Part shown: positions 49,951 to 59,838 of the stretch, piece after piece
Layout: each line of letters opens with the position of its first letter
Position numbering within the stretch: position 1 is the stretch's first letter
Assembly: GCA_004014935.1 (NCBI GenBank)
Contig: CP025324.1
Span: forward strand, 2,418,501 to 2,482,500
DNA length: 64,000 nucleotides
Direction of reading: 5' to 3'
Source of the DNA: Saccharomycopsis malanga
Lineage: Eukaryota > Ascomycota > Saccharomycetes > Ascoideales > Saccharomycopsidaceae
Position numbers and translations under genes: made by a program
The notes under the pieces: model-generated
The model's database searches: none
Told to the model about the DNA's origin: nothing
What the model saw: the letters and a program-made list of their open reading frames with translations, nothing else

Positions 49951-51054
49951 ATGTCTGCCATTAAATATCAAAAATGGGTTATTAAAAACCAACCCTCTGA
50001 TGGAATCTTTGAACTTGACTCCAGTAAAGACAATGCCACTTTCGAATTGAAAACATTGACTATCAATCCAGAAACTGACTTGAAGCAAGATCAAGTCTTG
50101 GCTAAAACCGTTTACCTTTCCAACGATCCTGCCCAAAAGTTTTGGATTTATTCCCAATATAAAGATTACGGTTCACAGGTGCCAAAAGGTGAAACTGTGC
50201 CTTCTCTTGGTTTGGCTAAAGTAGTCCTGTCTAAATCCGACGAATACAAACCTGGCGATTACATTATTGGTTATGTCAAATGGAGTGAATACTCGGTTCT
50301 CGACGCCAAACACCCTTCCACCTACAAAGTCCGTACTGACTTGTTCCCTGTTGACAAAATTCCATTGGAAAACCATGTCAGTATCTTGGGTTTGACCGGA
50401 TTGACTGCCTACTGTGGTTTATTCAGCATCGGTGGGCTAAAAGAAGCCAAGGAAGATGAAGGAAAAGTTTACTTTGTTACCGGTGCTGCTGGAGGTGTTG
50501 GTATGGCTGTTCTTCAATTGGCTGTCAACATCTTGAAAGCTAAAAAAGTGTTCGCTATTGCTGGTGGTGAAGAAAAACGTAAGCTTGTGGAGACTGTTGG
50601 AGATTGTGTTGTTGGAATTGACTACAAAGATCCAAACTTTAAGCAAAATTTGGATAAGGCTATTGGCGATGAACAAGTTGATGTGTTTTTCGACAACGTA
50701 GGTGGTGAAATTTTCGAACTTGCTGCTCAACGTATGAGAGTTCAAGGTAAAATCATTTCATGCGGCTCCATTTCTAGTTATGATAGCAAAAAACAACGTG
50801 TTCCTTTCTGGGGATTGCCATTGGTCGTCACCAAGAGACTTTTCATCAAGGGATTTATCTTCTCCGACCACTTCCCTGAAGTTCCAGGTTACATGAAAGC
50901 TATGGCAGGATATGTTGCCACAGGAAAAATCAAATCTTACACCACCATTGTTGACAACAAAGGTGACAAGTTCAAGGACGTTCCTCATACGTGGTGGGGA
51001 TTGTACGAAGGCTCCAATAAAGGCAAATTACTTACTCAAGTCGGTGATGCCTGA
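49951..51054 (+). CDS. Zinc-free MDR-family NADPH oxidoreductase (prostaglandin-reductase type)
   Basis: The 367-aa enzyme belongs to the medium-chain reductase branch without catalytic zinc, like mammalian leukotriene-B4 12-hydroxydehydrogenase/prostaglandin reductases and S. cerevisiae YML131W. Such enzymes reduce the double bond of alpha,beta-unsaturated carbonyls with NADPH. The cofactor loop VTGAAGGVGM lies at 176-185. VYLSNDPAQKFW at the start and VDVFFDNVGGEIFE in the Rossmann half are family blocks. WGLPLVVTKRLFIKGF precedes the C-terminal closing strand. No targeting signal is seen, so it is probably cytosolic. It converges on two dienelactone-hydrolase genes. A stress or detoxification theme is inference. 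Confidence 0.9.
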   Translation: MSAIKYQKWVIKNQPSDGIFELDSSKDNATFELKTLTINPETDLKQDQVLAKTVYLSNDPAQKFWIYSQYKDYGSQVPKGETVPSLGLAKVVLSKSDEYKPGDYIIGYVKWSEYSVLDAKHPSTYKVRTDLFPVDKIPLENHVSILGLTGLTAYCGLFSIGGLKEAKEDEGKVYFVTGAAGGVGMAVLQLAVNILKAKKVFAIAGGEEKRKLVETVGDCVVGIDYKDPNFKQNLDKAIGDEQVDVFFDNVGGEIFELAAQRMRVQGKIISCGSISSYDSKKQRVPFWGLPLVVTKRLFIKGFIFSDHFPEVPGYMKAMAGYVATGKIKSYTTIVDNKGDKFKDVPHTWWGLYEGSNKGKLLTQVGDA

Positions 51055-51702
51055 AGGTCGACCGGATAAGCAAAGTAGTTGATTATGTATTGCCATATAG
51101 TTTAAAAAATAAAATATTTTGTAAATTACTTGGTTCATTTTCGCGTAATCAGTAAGTGAATTATTGAACTCAATTGAGACCTTTTATTACACAACCAAAC
51201 CCACGCAATCTATCAAGTTAATAGTCAAGTACACGAAACGTCTTCATTGGAAAACACTAAATAACTACTATATAAATATGCACTGTTACAAATATATAAC
51301 AGTATTATTCCGATTCGCCTCATTGAGAAAAATAATTGCAATTACAATTGGCCTTGATGTGAATCAACCTGTTGTTTGACTAGTGAGCATTAAAAAATGT
51401 CTTCACACATAATCTATCCAATTGAGCCATATAATATACAGAGCCGGGTAATAAGGTATCATTTCAATGTTCATCTATTACTATGTGCTATGCATCCTTT
51501 ACATATAATTTCCCAACATGCATAGTTTCTGCCATGTAACTGCAAGATAATAAATAAAAATAGTGTAAAAACTCTTACTCCAATTCACATTAAACTTGTG
51601 CATTAGAAGTTTTATTAAACTACATGAATTTTGGGGAATAGAAACGTAGTGATAACGTATTGAACAAAAAAAGATTGTATACTAAATTTACTATCAATAC
51701 AG
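51055..51702. other. Intergenic between convergent genes, 0.65 kb
   Basis: AT-rich. CGGGTAA (Reb1-like) occurs at 51445-51451, where there is no promoter. No gene is seen. Confidence 0.5.
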
Positions 51703-52437
51703 TCAAAATTGCTCAAACCAAGTAACAATGTCATCAAATACTTTTTCTTTCGCATACTTGACAGTAGGAATGCTAATGTCTCCTCTAACGGCAAATCCAT
51801 GACCAACACCAGAAAACAAGTTGATTTGATAGCGTTGTTCGTTTTTGGACAAAAGTTCCTCAGTTTTATATCTCAAATCCTTTACAAACACAGGGTCATT
51901 TTCAGCAGCATTGATCAAGATTGGTTTTCTGATTTTGTCGACAGCTTCTTCTGTGACAAAACTTGGGTGAGAAATTGCTCCTGCAACAAAAGGGCCATCC
52001 TCTTGAAGCCCTTCGATGGTAGCAAAAGAACTGAAACAATAGCCCACACCAAATAATTTAGCATCTTTAGGCATGTTGGCCTTGACACCAGCAACAAACT
52101 TTCTGAAATAAGGAAGGGTGATTTCTGGAGTGTGGCGTTCTCTCCATTCTGGAAATTTGGCAAGGCCTTGTGAAATGTCGTACCTGTCTCTATAGATGAG
52201 GTCAGGAATGTAGACGTGGAAATTCATCTTTGATTTGCTAAAGGCATCAGCAAGAAGATTGTTATTAACGAAATCATGCCCGAAAGCATCGATACAGTAA
52301 ATCAAAATGTTTTTGGACTCTGGGTCCCCAACTTCGTAAGCAGCAACACCATAAAGATCATCATGGAATTTTCCAATAGCTTTTCCTTCGTGGATAGAAC
52401 CGGTAACGCAACAAGGACCTGGTGGTAAAGAAGCCAT
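51703..52437 (-). CDS. Dienelactone hydrolase family protein, paralogue 1
   Basis: The 244-aa alpha/beta-hydrolase starts MASLPPGPCCV and has the family triad: Cys134 in GVGYCFSS, Asp181 in AAENDPVF and His213 in GVGHGFAVRGD. The elbow has Ser-Ser where most relatives (and the neighbour) have GYCFG. Yeast Aim2 and bacterial dienelactone hydrolases are the nearest named families. Bacterial members open dienelactones in aromatic degradation, but the fungal substrates are largely unknown. No signal peptide is present. It shares roughly half of its residues with the gene 850 bp upstream on the same strand, so the two are a tandem duplication. Confidence 0.88.
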   Translation of the reverse strand: MASLPPGPCCVTGSIHEGKAIGKFHDDLYGVAAYEVGDPESKNILIYCIDAFGHDFVNNNLLADAFSKSKMNFHVYIPDLIYRDRYDISQGLAKFPEWRERHTPEITLPYFRKFVAGVKANMPKDAKLFGVGYCFSSFATIEGLQEDGPFVAGAISHPSFVTEEAVDKIRKPILINAAENDPVFVKDLRYKTEELLSKNEQRYQINLFSGVGHGFAVRGDISIPTVKYAKEKVFDDIVTWFEQF

Positions 52438-53290
52438 TTTTAAAATGTTTGATATGTTATTTCTTTTTGTCTATGTTAAGAAGAAACGAGAGAAATCCTA
52501 CTTGAAAATTAGCTGAATAAGTCCCATTTTATACAGTTTAGCTGCATGTTGGATCTTTCATTATTACGAGCGTAATAGGTTCTTTCGTAAATTTTCTTTA
52601 GCGACTTTTCAGGTTTATTTCCTTTATGTCCGTTCTTCTTTCTCTTTTGGCTTACCACCTCTAAATCACTTCTTTTACAACGCCGAGCGTCATTATATGA
52701 CTTTATTTTATCTCCGGTGTGTATTTTTGTTATTTTCACCTCAAAAAAGGAGAAATATATTGGCAGTAATATTGAATATAGATGGCCTATATAATCTGGA
52801 GTTAACGGATTTACCGCGATCTGCGGACATAGGCGGAAATTCAACTTTTACGAAACGTTATTACGAGACAGTGTTGTTATCAAAAGGTAATTTTCCGGGA
52901 AGGTGTAGTAGCAAGTTTAGGAATTGTAAATTAAAAAGATAAATATTCTGACCATTCAATAAAACATTCATTTGTGACAGAACCAATTACTTCTTCTCAA
53001 GTACCGAATTATACAGTACCACTTACATCCAACAGATACTACCCAACCAATCACTTTTTAACTTTTAAAAACAAAATAAAACATCAATTATTGCCAAGAG
53101 AATGGACTAAATCATCAATTAGTGCCAAGAAAACGGCTGTATATTAATAGCTACATATGCTGCAAGCTGTCAACAAACACCAACTACATGAATACTTTTT
53201 ATTTTCTTCAACAATTCACTTTATATTATATGTAATTCATGTGTCCTGCATAAGAAGCCAATATGAACTACTTTTTGTCGCTCAAAAGAT
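52438..53290. other. Intergenic between the tandem hydrolase genes
   Basis: 0.85 kb, promoter of paralogue 1. The short + ORF at 52697-52942 has no support. Confidence 0.55.
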
Positions 53291-54031
53291 TTAATTTTTT
53301 GGAGCAAACTCTTCAAACCATGCGACTTGGTCGTTGAATGCCTTAGCTTGGGCATAGAAAACAACAGGATCATCCAAATTGCCTCTGACAGCAAAACCGT
53401 GACTAACACCACCAAACAAGTCGATTTGGTAACGAGCCTTGTTCTTTGCTAAAATCTGCTCGGTTTGGTGTCTCAAGTCGACGGTGAAAATAGGATCAAT
53501 TTCAGCGGCTGAGATGATAATTGGCTTGGTAATGGCTTCAACGTCTTCAGCAGCAACAAAACTTGGATGAGCAGCAGCACCAACGTCCAACAAGCCGTCT
53601 TTAGACAATTGCTCAATAACAAATTTGGCACCGAAGCAATAACCAATGGCAGCAGTGTAAGATGGTTTCAACTCAGTTTGAATTGTTTTGACATAATTAC
53701 GAAACATGCCACTAGCCTCGTTGAGGTCGTGGTTCTTGAACCAGGTTGGTAAGTAGTTTGGATCAGTTTGGCCTGACTTGGCAAAATCGCCCTTCAATAA
53801 ATCTGGAACAAACACATGGTAGCCAGCAGCACCAAAACGGTCAGCAATCAAAAGACTATTCTTGTAAGAAAACCCGTAGATGTCAGCAGCAACAATAAGT
53901 ACCTTGGAAGATGTCTTGTCACCAGTCTCGTAGCCTGGAAGACCGTAAAGATTACTGTGGAGCTTTCCCACGGTTTCTCCATCACGATCCCACGTTTTAA
54001 CGCAGCAAGCACCAGGTGGTAAAGAAGCCAT
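53291..54031 (-). CDS. Dienelactone hydrolase family protein, paralogue 2
   Basis: The 246-aa product starts MASLPPGACCV and has an intact triad: Cys132 in AIGYCFGAKF, Asp179 in AAEIDPIF and His211 in GVSHGFAVRG. It keeps the canonical GYCFG elbow. The strands and helices align with paralogue 1 along the whole length, including the shared N-terminus, HPSFV, LRxxTE and W(F)E(Q/E)F at the end. Codon choice is biased toward the common C- and G-ending codons seen in well-expressed yeast genes, more than in paralogue 1. The promoter carries three 23-bp repeats and a Reb1-like site, so regulated or strong expression is likely. The physiological substrate is unknown. Confidence 0.9.
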   Translation of the reverse strand: MASLPPGACCVKTWDRDGETVGKLHSNLYGLPGYETGDKTSSKVLIVAADIYGFSYKNSLLIADRFGAAGYHVFVPDLLKGDFAKSGQTDPNYLPTWFKNHDLNEASGMFRNYVKTIQTELKPSYTAAIGYCFGAKFVIEQLSKDGLLDVGAAAHPSFVAAEDVEAITKPIIISAAEIDPIFTVDLRHQTEQILAKNKARYQIDLFGGVSHGFAVRGNLDDPVVFYAQAKAFNDQVAWFEEFAPKN

Positions 54032-54482
54032 TTTGAATTGATTTAAGATGTTGGTAAATACTACAGGTTTTTTGTAATACTAAGAGGAACTTGGCACCGT
54101 ATATATAGATAGTGGACATCTCTTGCTATACTATATGGGTTACCCGGTCTGCTGACAATTACGGTGGTAATACGCCGGTTAAGGAGATTGATTTCTAACC
54201 TGTTCAGGCCGATGGTTTTGACCTGTTGAAGAGATGGTATTCAACCTGTTCAGGTGCATGTTTCCGAAGAGATTGTTCGAGAATGTTTTCAAAACAGTTG
54301 GGTTTAATTATGTCAGCAAGGTGGATCTTATTATGTGACAAAAAGTTTGCATAATAGCCTAAATAACTCTTAATAGATATATAGTCACACTATCTTGAGT
54401 GGCTTATATAGCGCTCAGCACAATCTAAGTAGACTTGGAAATAAACAGTTTCGGCAAATGATGTCATTTGATAATATAACAA
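54032..54482. promoter_or_regulatory. Promoter of hydrolase paralogue 2
   Basis: 450 bp with TATATATAG near 54100, TTACCCG at 54140-54146 and the tandem 23-bp array at 54198-54266. Confidence 0.6.
54198..54266. repeat. Three 23-bp tandem units, each starting ACCTGTT
   Basis: Units at 54198-54220, 54221-54243 and 54244-54266 each begin ACCTGTT(C/G)A(G/A)G. Units 1 and 3 share AACCTGTTCAGG including the preceding bases. The exact 23-bp spacing (about two helical turns) suggests phased binding of one regulator. Confidence 0.65.
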
Positions 54483-54773
54483 CTAAACCTTCTGCTCCTG
54501 TTCACGTTCTATCTGTTCGTTTACTGAGCTTTCCTGAGGAGCCTGGATTATGTCTTGCTCGGTGATTTGGTTTACAGCCATGAAGAGACTGGTGTGTAGA
54601 AGGCCCAACTTACGCGTCGACTGTGCTTGAAGGGCAGTCACGGCAACAAGTTTGTCGGTGCGATCTAGTTGTTTCTGGAGCTTCTGAAGCTGCAACCGTA
54701 CTAGCTTCAAGGTCTCGTTCTTTTGCTTTGTGCTATCCATTGTACTCGCTGTGTGTTTCTGAAGTATCTCCAT
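54483..54773 (-). CDS. HSK3: Hsk3-like DASH/Dam1 complex subunit
   Basis: The 96-aa helical protein contains KLVRLQLQKLQKQLDRTDKL followed by LQAQSTRKLGLLHTSLFMAV. Yeast Hsk3 (69 aa) has the same order: an LxxELxxLQxNLxxTxxQL helix, a central Gln/Cys segment and LGxxHxSWLxG. Hsk3 is a small subunit of the ten-protein DASH ring that couples kinetochores to microtubules. The product has an N-terminal extension (a second Met at residue 12 would give 85 aa) and an acidic Gln/Glu-rich tail absent from yeast. No membrane segment is seen. The assignment rests on the short family pattern. Confidence 0.6.
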   Translation of the reverse strand: MEILQKHTASTMDSTKQKNETLKLVRLQLQKLQKQLDRTDKLVAVTALQAQSTRKLGLLHTSLFMAVNQITEQDIIQAPQESSVNEQIEREQEQKV

Positions 54774-55166
54774 CCCATCTCAATATTTACTTTGAACTAA
54801 CTCATTGATATATTTTCATGTATGGCGATGCGGTATCACGACATTGCTGCAGAATTGTGCATCAGGACTAGTCACGCTATGAGCGCGTACTCGTGCATAT
54901 TCACACATATTCACGCATGTCCCCGGCCTATCCCGGCAGCTCCCCGAGGCCTTTTACAGCCCCAGGCAGGCAGCCCAAAGGTGTAGTGAGACGACGCTTA
55001 CAGGCCATCATGAAAAACAGGAAAACCGAAAATTCTTTCTTACTGTTATACCAGAGCAGAACAATATCAATCATCGCTGTCTATTTTCCAGGCTTGTCCC
55101 CGATGGCTCTGTTTCTAGTATCCAAGCTGCCAGTATCCCTCTTGTCCCATATATAGAATCCGTGCC
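54774..55166. promoter_or_regulatory. Divergent promoter HSK3 / HapX-motif gene
   Basis: 393 bp, somewhat GC-richer than other intergenic regions. No clear motif is identified. Confidence 0.45.
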
Positions 55167-58127
55167 ATGTCCTTGCAGGAGCCCAATCAAGTAGCGAAGC
55201 AGGGTCCCCATATAGAAAGTGTTGGCAGTGTTTCCAGAAGCCCCAGCAGTGCAAATGTGTTGATGCCAGCTAGTTCTGCTGCTGGCGGGGTGTCTGCAAA
55301 CAACGGTGTGCAACGGCAGCGTACGGCAGTGCCTTCCAACACGTCTCTGACCTCTCTTGACTCCCTTACGTCCGTGTCATCGTCCTCCACTATCAAGGGG
55401 TCAACATATGTCAAGACTGCAAACAGTAAGAATACTGCGAAGCCTCTGGTCAATCTTCTAGGAAGCTCCAACATACAGCCGTCCCACAGCAACACCAGCA
55501 GCAATGCTGTGTCGTCTCTCATCTCGTCGTCGTCTTCCTCCTCCTCCTCCAGTTTCAAAATAGGAAACCCCAATGACTCAGATCCAATATCCAGTGTAGC
55601 CGCCAGTAAGAAAATGTCCTCGGATTTAGCGAAAATGGAAAGCATCATATCTAAAACGAATATCATTAATGGAAACTTAGGAGCCTCCTACTCAGCCTCT
55701 GATCCGTCCACTGTCCAGAAAGCCCCCGCTCCTATAGGAGGCTCTGTCTCTCCTCCTCCTGTTGACAAGGCAGCCAAGATTGCTCCAATGACAAGCAACC
55801 CAATGGCTGATCTTCTAGGCTCCAAGAATTGGCTCCTGTCCAACAACCTGACTGATTCAAACATAGCCCCTCGTATTATCTCTGTAAAAAAGGAAACCTC
55901 CCAACCTCTGATAAAAAAAGAGTTTTCTGAAAACCACATACCTCCCAAACTTTCTGATACCACTAATACATTGTATGTTAAGTCCGAAACTGGTTTGAAA
56001 ATACCTGCTGCCAGTAATGATTGTTCTGTATATAAAAACCTTGCTGCAGCATCGACCTTTCTCAATATCAAACCTACCACGTTAGGGCCTTCTTCACAAC
56101 CCAAAATAGCCCCTGCCAAGTTGTTGCCCAGCATTCTTCCTAACACACGGCCAGCAGCTCCTCCTATAGTGCCTAAACCGCCTGGGCTTGCCAGCAAGAA
56201 CAATGGAAAATCAGCAAAACCAAATGACACTGCTAAACATTTGACTCTCAACAACATTGTCAGTCATAATAGCACTTTGGAGAAAAAGCCCGTCAAGCAG
56301 GAAGCTGCTAAAGTGCTTGGGGCAACGGCTATGCAACGCTCAGCTTCTTCCAACAGTAGTGTCATGTCTCATCCTAAAGATCCGGCAGAAATGAAGTTCA
56401 TATTGAATTCCAAAGTGAAAGAAAACGAAAAGTTGAAAATTATTATTGATAAGCTCAGAAACGAAATTAACATGTTGAAAGTTCTTCAAGATAAAGAATG
56501 CGTTAAAAATGAACTGACAAATGTTGATAATAAAGATAAAACTCCCCTTAATGATACTATAAACCCTATGAAACTTAGCAACAACATCACGAATGAAAAT
56601 AATAGTAGTAGCATTCTTCGTGATTTGGATACTTTATTAATGGAAAACACAGCAAAGAAGAACAGTGTCTCTGGAAAACGTAGAAAAGAGGGCAGGTCTA
56701 ACAAAAGACAACATTTAAATACTGATTCTCCTAATATCCAGAACAATCTGGGAACAGACATGAAGAAGAAAACCTCTATTTCCAGTTCAATGTTGAATTT
56801 ATCTCTCATTGACGGAGGATTAGTCCATTCTGATGATAACCATAACGATATTGACGATGGCGTTTTGGACGAACGTCTTGCTGGCCGATTAGAAGACCGG
56901 TTATCTTCTTGCTCGCCTTCTCCTTCTCTTTCCCTCACAACATCCAACAATTCTGAAATGGCAGAATTAGATATAGATTCCATTCTTCTTATGAACTCTC
57001 TTTCTTCTTTATCGCCCGTTTCCACCATGAACTCATCTCCAGACTTGTATAATGACACTTCAACCAATTTAAACCATGTTCAGAAGAACGAAGACATTAC
57101 CCACACCAATGATAATAAAACTATTGACCAACATGCTAACTCAGTATTACATTATTTGAACACTAACACACATCAAGATCCCAACACTTTAAAAAAACTT
57201 TTGCTTTCCAACACATCAGTAAAACTCGAACGGTCTCGTTCCTTAAACTCATATAATGACAATAATCTAACAGTTGACTATTATCATGATTTGGCTCTCA
57301 AATTGGGTAATCAAGTCAAGAAACAATCTACGAAACAGTCTAAAAAGAGTGTAAAGCAGCCCGTTGTTGCTAAAAAACAAAATACAAAGCCAGACGATGA
57401 CAGAATGGATGTAGATCATCCTGAAAATGCTTTCATGAAAAACGACCCTTCGCTACCCAGTCTTTCTTCTGTTGAAAAGAATTCAGTTTTCAAGGACCTT
57501 GAGCAGTTCTTGGAGTACGATCCGGTTTCAGACGATACACAACTCCCTGGAGCTATCGATACAATTATGAGTTCGGGTGATCTTAATTTGGGAAGCGAGT
57601 TATTTCTGGATTATGCCAGCTTTGATAACTTTCTTGGTACGGCCAATGGTGAAAGTAAAGAAATTTTCAATCCTGCAATCAACGAGTTGAAATCTTTAAA
57701 GTTAGAAAGGTCTTTTTCGGTACCAACTTATTCTGAACCGTCAAAGGTAAAAAGTAAAAAAACTACTAATAAAAAGGTTACGCCAGTTCGTTCAATCAAA
57801 AGGCCAACTAAACATTTCACGAAAAACAGCCCAAACACTCCTGTTAAACCAAACATCAAACCAACAGAAGTTGCAAACAGCAAAAGCTTCGCTGCTGCCC
57901 GTAAATCCAACCCAGACTTTGAACCTTGTGGTTTTTGCGTTGAAGGAACTCCTTGTCCCTGTATTGAGGCGGCACTTGAACTCTCTGACTCACATACACA
58001 GCCTACCGACAACAGCTCAAAAATGGATGTTGACACACCTGCCAACCAAACTAAGGCTAAAGGAAAACGAGGCAAAACCCCACTCAACAACCTGGAATCA
58101 AAAGTCAAAATTGAAATTGAAAATTAA
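55167..58127 (+). CDS. Large Ser/Asn-rich regulator with a HapX-type cysteine motif
   Basis: The 986-aa protein is mostly low complexity (a poly-Ser run near residue 125, and Asn/Asp/Lys-rich stretches). Two features stand out. A predicted coiled coil lies at about 407-440 (EMKFILNSKVKENEKLKIII onward). Near the C-terminus CGFCVEGTPCPC (Cys921, 924, 930, 932) matches the cysteine-rich iron-sensing motif CGFCxxxTPCxC of HapX/Hap43. Those proteins join the CCAAT-binding complex through a KPWVLPPRPKPGRK-like segment and carry a bZIP. Here I find neither an obvious copy of that segment nor a basic bZIP region ahead of the coil. It could be one of the divergent Hap4-like proteins of CTG-clade yeasts or an unrelated regulator. 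A nuclear role is inferred from basic patches. Confidence 0.75.
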   Translation: MSLQEPNQVAKQGPHIESVGSVSRSPSSANVLMPASSAAGGVSANNGVQRQRTAVPSNTSLTSLDSLTSVSSSSTIKGSTYVKTANSKNTAKPLVNLLGSSNIQPSHSNTSSNAVSSLISSSSSSSSSSFKIGNPNDSDPISSVAASKKMSSDLAKMESIISKTNIINGNLGASYSASDPSTVQKAPAPIGGSVSPPPVDKAAKIAPMTSNPMADLLGSKNWLLSNNLTDSNIAPRIISVKKETSQPLIKKEFSENHIPPKLSDTTNTLYVKSETGLKIPAASNDCSVYKNLAAASTFLNIKPTTLGPSSQPKIAPAKLLPSILPNTRPAAPPIVPKPPGLASKNNGKSAKPNDTAKHLTLNNIVSHNSTLEKKPVKQEAAKVLGATAMQRSASSNSSVMSHPKDPAEMKFILNSKVKENEKLKIIIDKLRNEINMLKVLQDKECVKNELTNVDNKDKTPLNDTINPMKLSNNITNENNSSSILRDLDTLLMENTAKKNSVSGKRRKEGRSNKRQHLNTDSPNIQNNLGTDMKKKTSISSSMLNLSLIDGGLVHSDDNHNDIDDGVLDERLAGRLEDRLSSCSPSPSLSLTTSNNSEMAELDIDSILLMNSLSSLSPVSTMNSSPDLYNDTSTNLNHVQKNEDITHTNDNKTIDQHANSVLHYLNTNTHQDPNTLKKLLLSNTSVKLERSRSLNSYNDNNLTVDYYHDLALKLGNQVKKQSTKQSKKSVKQPVVAKKQNTKPDDDRMDVDHPENAFMKNDPSLPSLSSVEKNSVFKDLEQFLEYDPVSDDTQLPGAIDTIMSSGDLNLGSELFLDYASFDNFLGTANGESKEIFNPAINELKSLKLERSFSVPTYSEPSKVKSKKTTNKKVTPVRSIKRPTKHFTKNSPNTPVKPNIKPTEVANSKSFAAARKSNPDFEPCGFCVEGTPCPCIEAALELSDSHTQPTDNSSKMDVDTPANQTKAKGKRGKTPLNNLESKVKIEIEN
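57927..57962 (+). other. Cysteine-rich motif coding segment (HapX type)
   Basis: It encodes CGFCVEGTPCPC. In HapX/Hap43 such cysteines bind an iron-sulfur cluster and sense iron status. Confidence 0.6.
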
Positions 58128-59838
58128 TAATTGTATTCTCTTTTTTTTTTTTGTTTCTTACTAGACAATGGTGATTTTTTGTTCTACTTATAGAATATAA
58201 AAAGTTTTTGTTTCACGTCCTTTCACTTACATTTTCATACATCTTCTTCATATATGACCTGAACCTTTACTTGTCTACGAAACTTGCATTTTTTCACGAA
58301 CATGCCTATTTTAATGAACTTACTAGTCTTTTTTTTTCTTCTTCTTTCTATAGGTTTACATATTTTTTGCTCATCACTTTTTTTTTTAATTTACGTTTCT
58401 CATGTCCTACATTTTCTTTTAATCGTCGGCCATATTTTGATTTGAATTTTGTTACTTTGTAGGTTTTTGACCATTTTTTCACTGGCTTATGATAACTATG
58501 TATATATTTCTAACTCTCAGTAACTTTTAACTGGACTTTTATATTTACCGCGTAATCAGTTAAATAACATAGGAATGAATAGCATTTGCTCGTTACAACC
58601 TAATTCTTAATTTTTTTCTTACCTTTTTTTGACCTTTTCCCCACAATCGACTAAGTGATGTAAAAATTCGATTAGAAAACCACCATCTAATTCAATACAC
58701 ATGATTGTAGCATTCATGTTGATCTGCACAAGTTTCCAGAGTAGTGTGAAGGCACTAAATAATATATATAAATAACAGGAAATATTTTTAGTAATTCAGC
58801 GTCTATATAACACATTACCATGAATATGTTGAGAAAAAAAGTTGGAAAGGTGCTATAAAACAGCAGAGGATATAATACATGTAAAAAACTCCCAAGAATG
58901 GCATAATTATGAGCCAGCTTATTTTGAAAAAATGAGTGTCAGCAACCATATCTTAATTTAGCGAAAGAAGAATATACGGTTTTACGAAGTCCTGGTTTGG
59001 AACTAAACTTACCAATTGTAGGGAACAAAAATCTGTATGGCATAGGTTCTCTAGGTCATGCCGGACAAATCGAGAAGTTAACAGAATAGAAGATTTAGAA
59101 GGTTTACAAAAGTCCAGTCGCTCTATGAGGTTGCTTGTGTTTCTAGGGATTTGGTTTAATCATTTGTCATGGCATTTCCTTTCCATGCTTAATTGTTGGT
59201 TAATGAAGTGAGTGGGTCTGATTTCAATGCCGGCTATGCTCTTAAGATTTTGGACATTTTGACTTACACAACATTAGCAGGTTTCGACGCAATCCAACTG
59301 AGCTATTAAAAATTTAACTTGTATAAAATAGTTTCAAAAACTCTGGAGAATACCATTTATTTTATCCAAGAGTCTTATATAGTATAACGTATAATTGTAA
59401 GGATATTCTTTTATAACTGTATAAAGATCTGTACATATTAACTACAACACACAATTTTCACCAAATTGCTGAACCATTTTACTCTACCCATAACCATCAA
59501 CACGTTTATCAAACTTTATAGCTGACATTATATTGGTATCCTTAGTGAAATACCTTTAACAACCACGCGCCGTCGGAAATCGCCGGGTTCAGTTTTTAGA
59601 AATTTTTCATTTTGAATTTTCAAGCTCCGAGCTATGCGCTTCACTAGTTTAGTCACATTTTATACTTGAGACAGACTAAAGCTTGTATCTTTGTTGAATT
59701 GCAGGATTTTCTAGGCAAAATTCAGAGAGGCCCGTTTGTTTCCGGCGCATTGGCTTTATTTGGTTTGTTTTCCTATCTTGTTTTGCTGTCAGGTTTCCTG
59801 GGATTGCGTGTGAAAGTGTTCAGAATGATCTATACATT
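58128..59838. other. Intergenic, 1.7 kb, no supported gene
   Basis: T-rich first 500 bp, then mixed sequence. On the minus strand 59294-59305 matches a tRNA A box (TAGCTCAGTTGG), but the rest of a tRNA is absent. A minus-strand frame near 58970-59160 is open but has no ATG. No gene is claimed. Confidence 0.55.

Noticed and set aside
58970-59160. Open minus-strand stretch of about 65 codons
   Set aside because: No ATG and no motif. Length is within chance for this composition.
59294-59305. tRNA A-box match (TAGCTCAGTTGG, minus strand)
   Set aside because: No closing D-stem, no B box within 100 nt and no acceptor stem. Not a tRNA gene.
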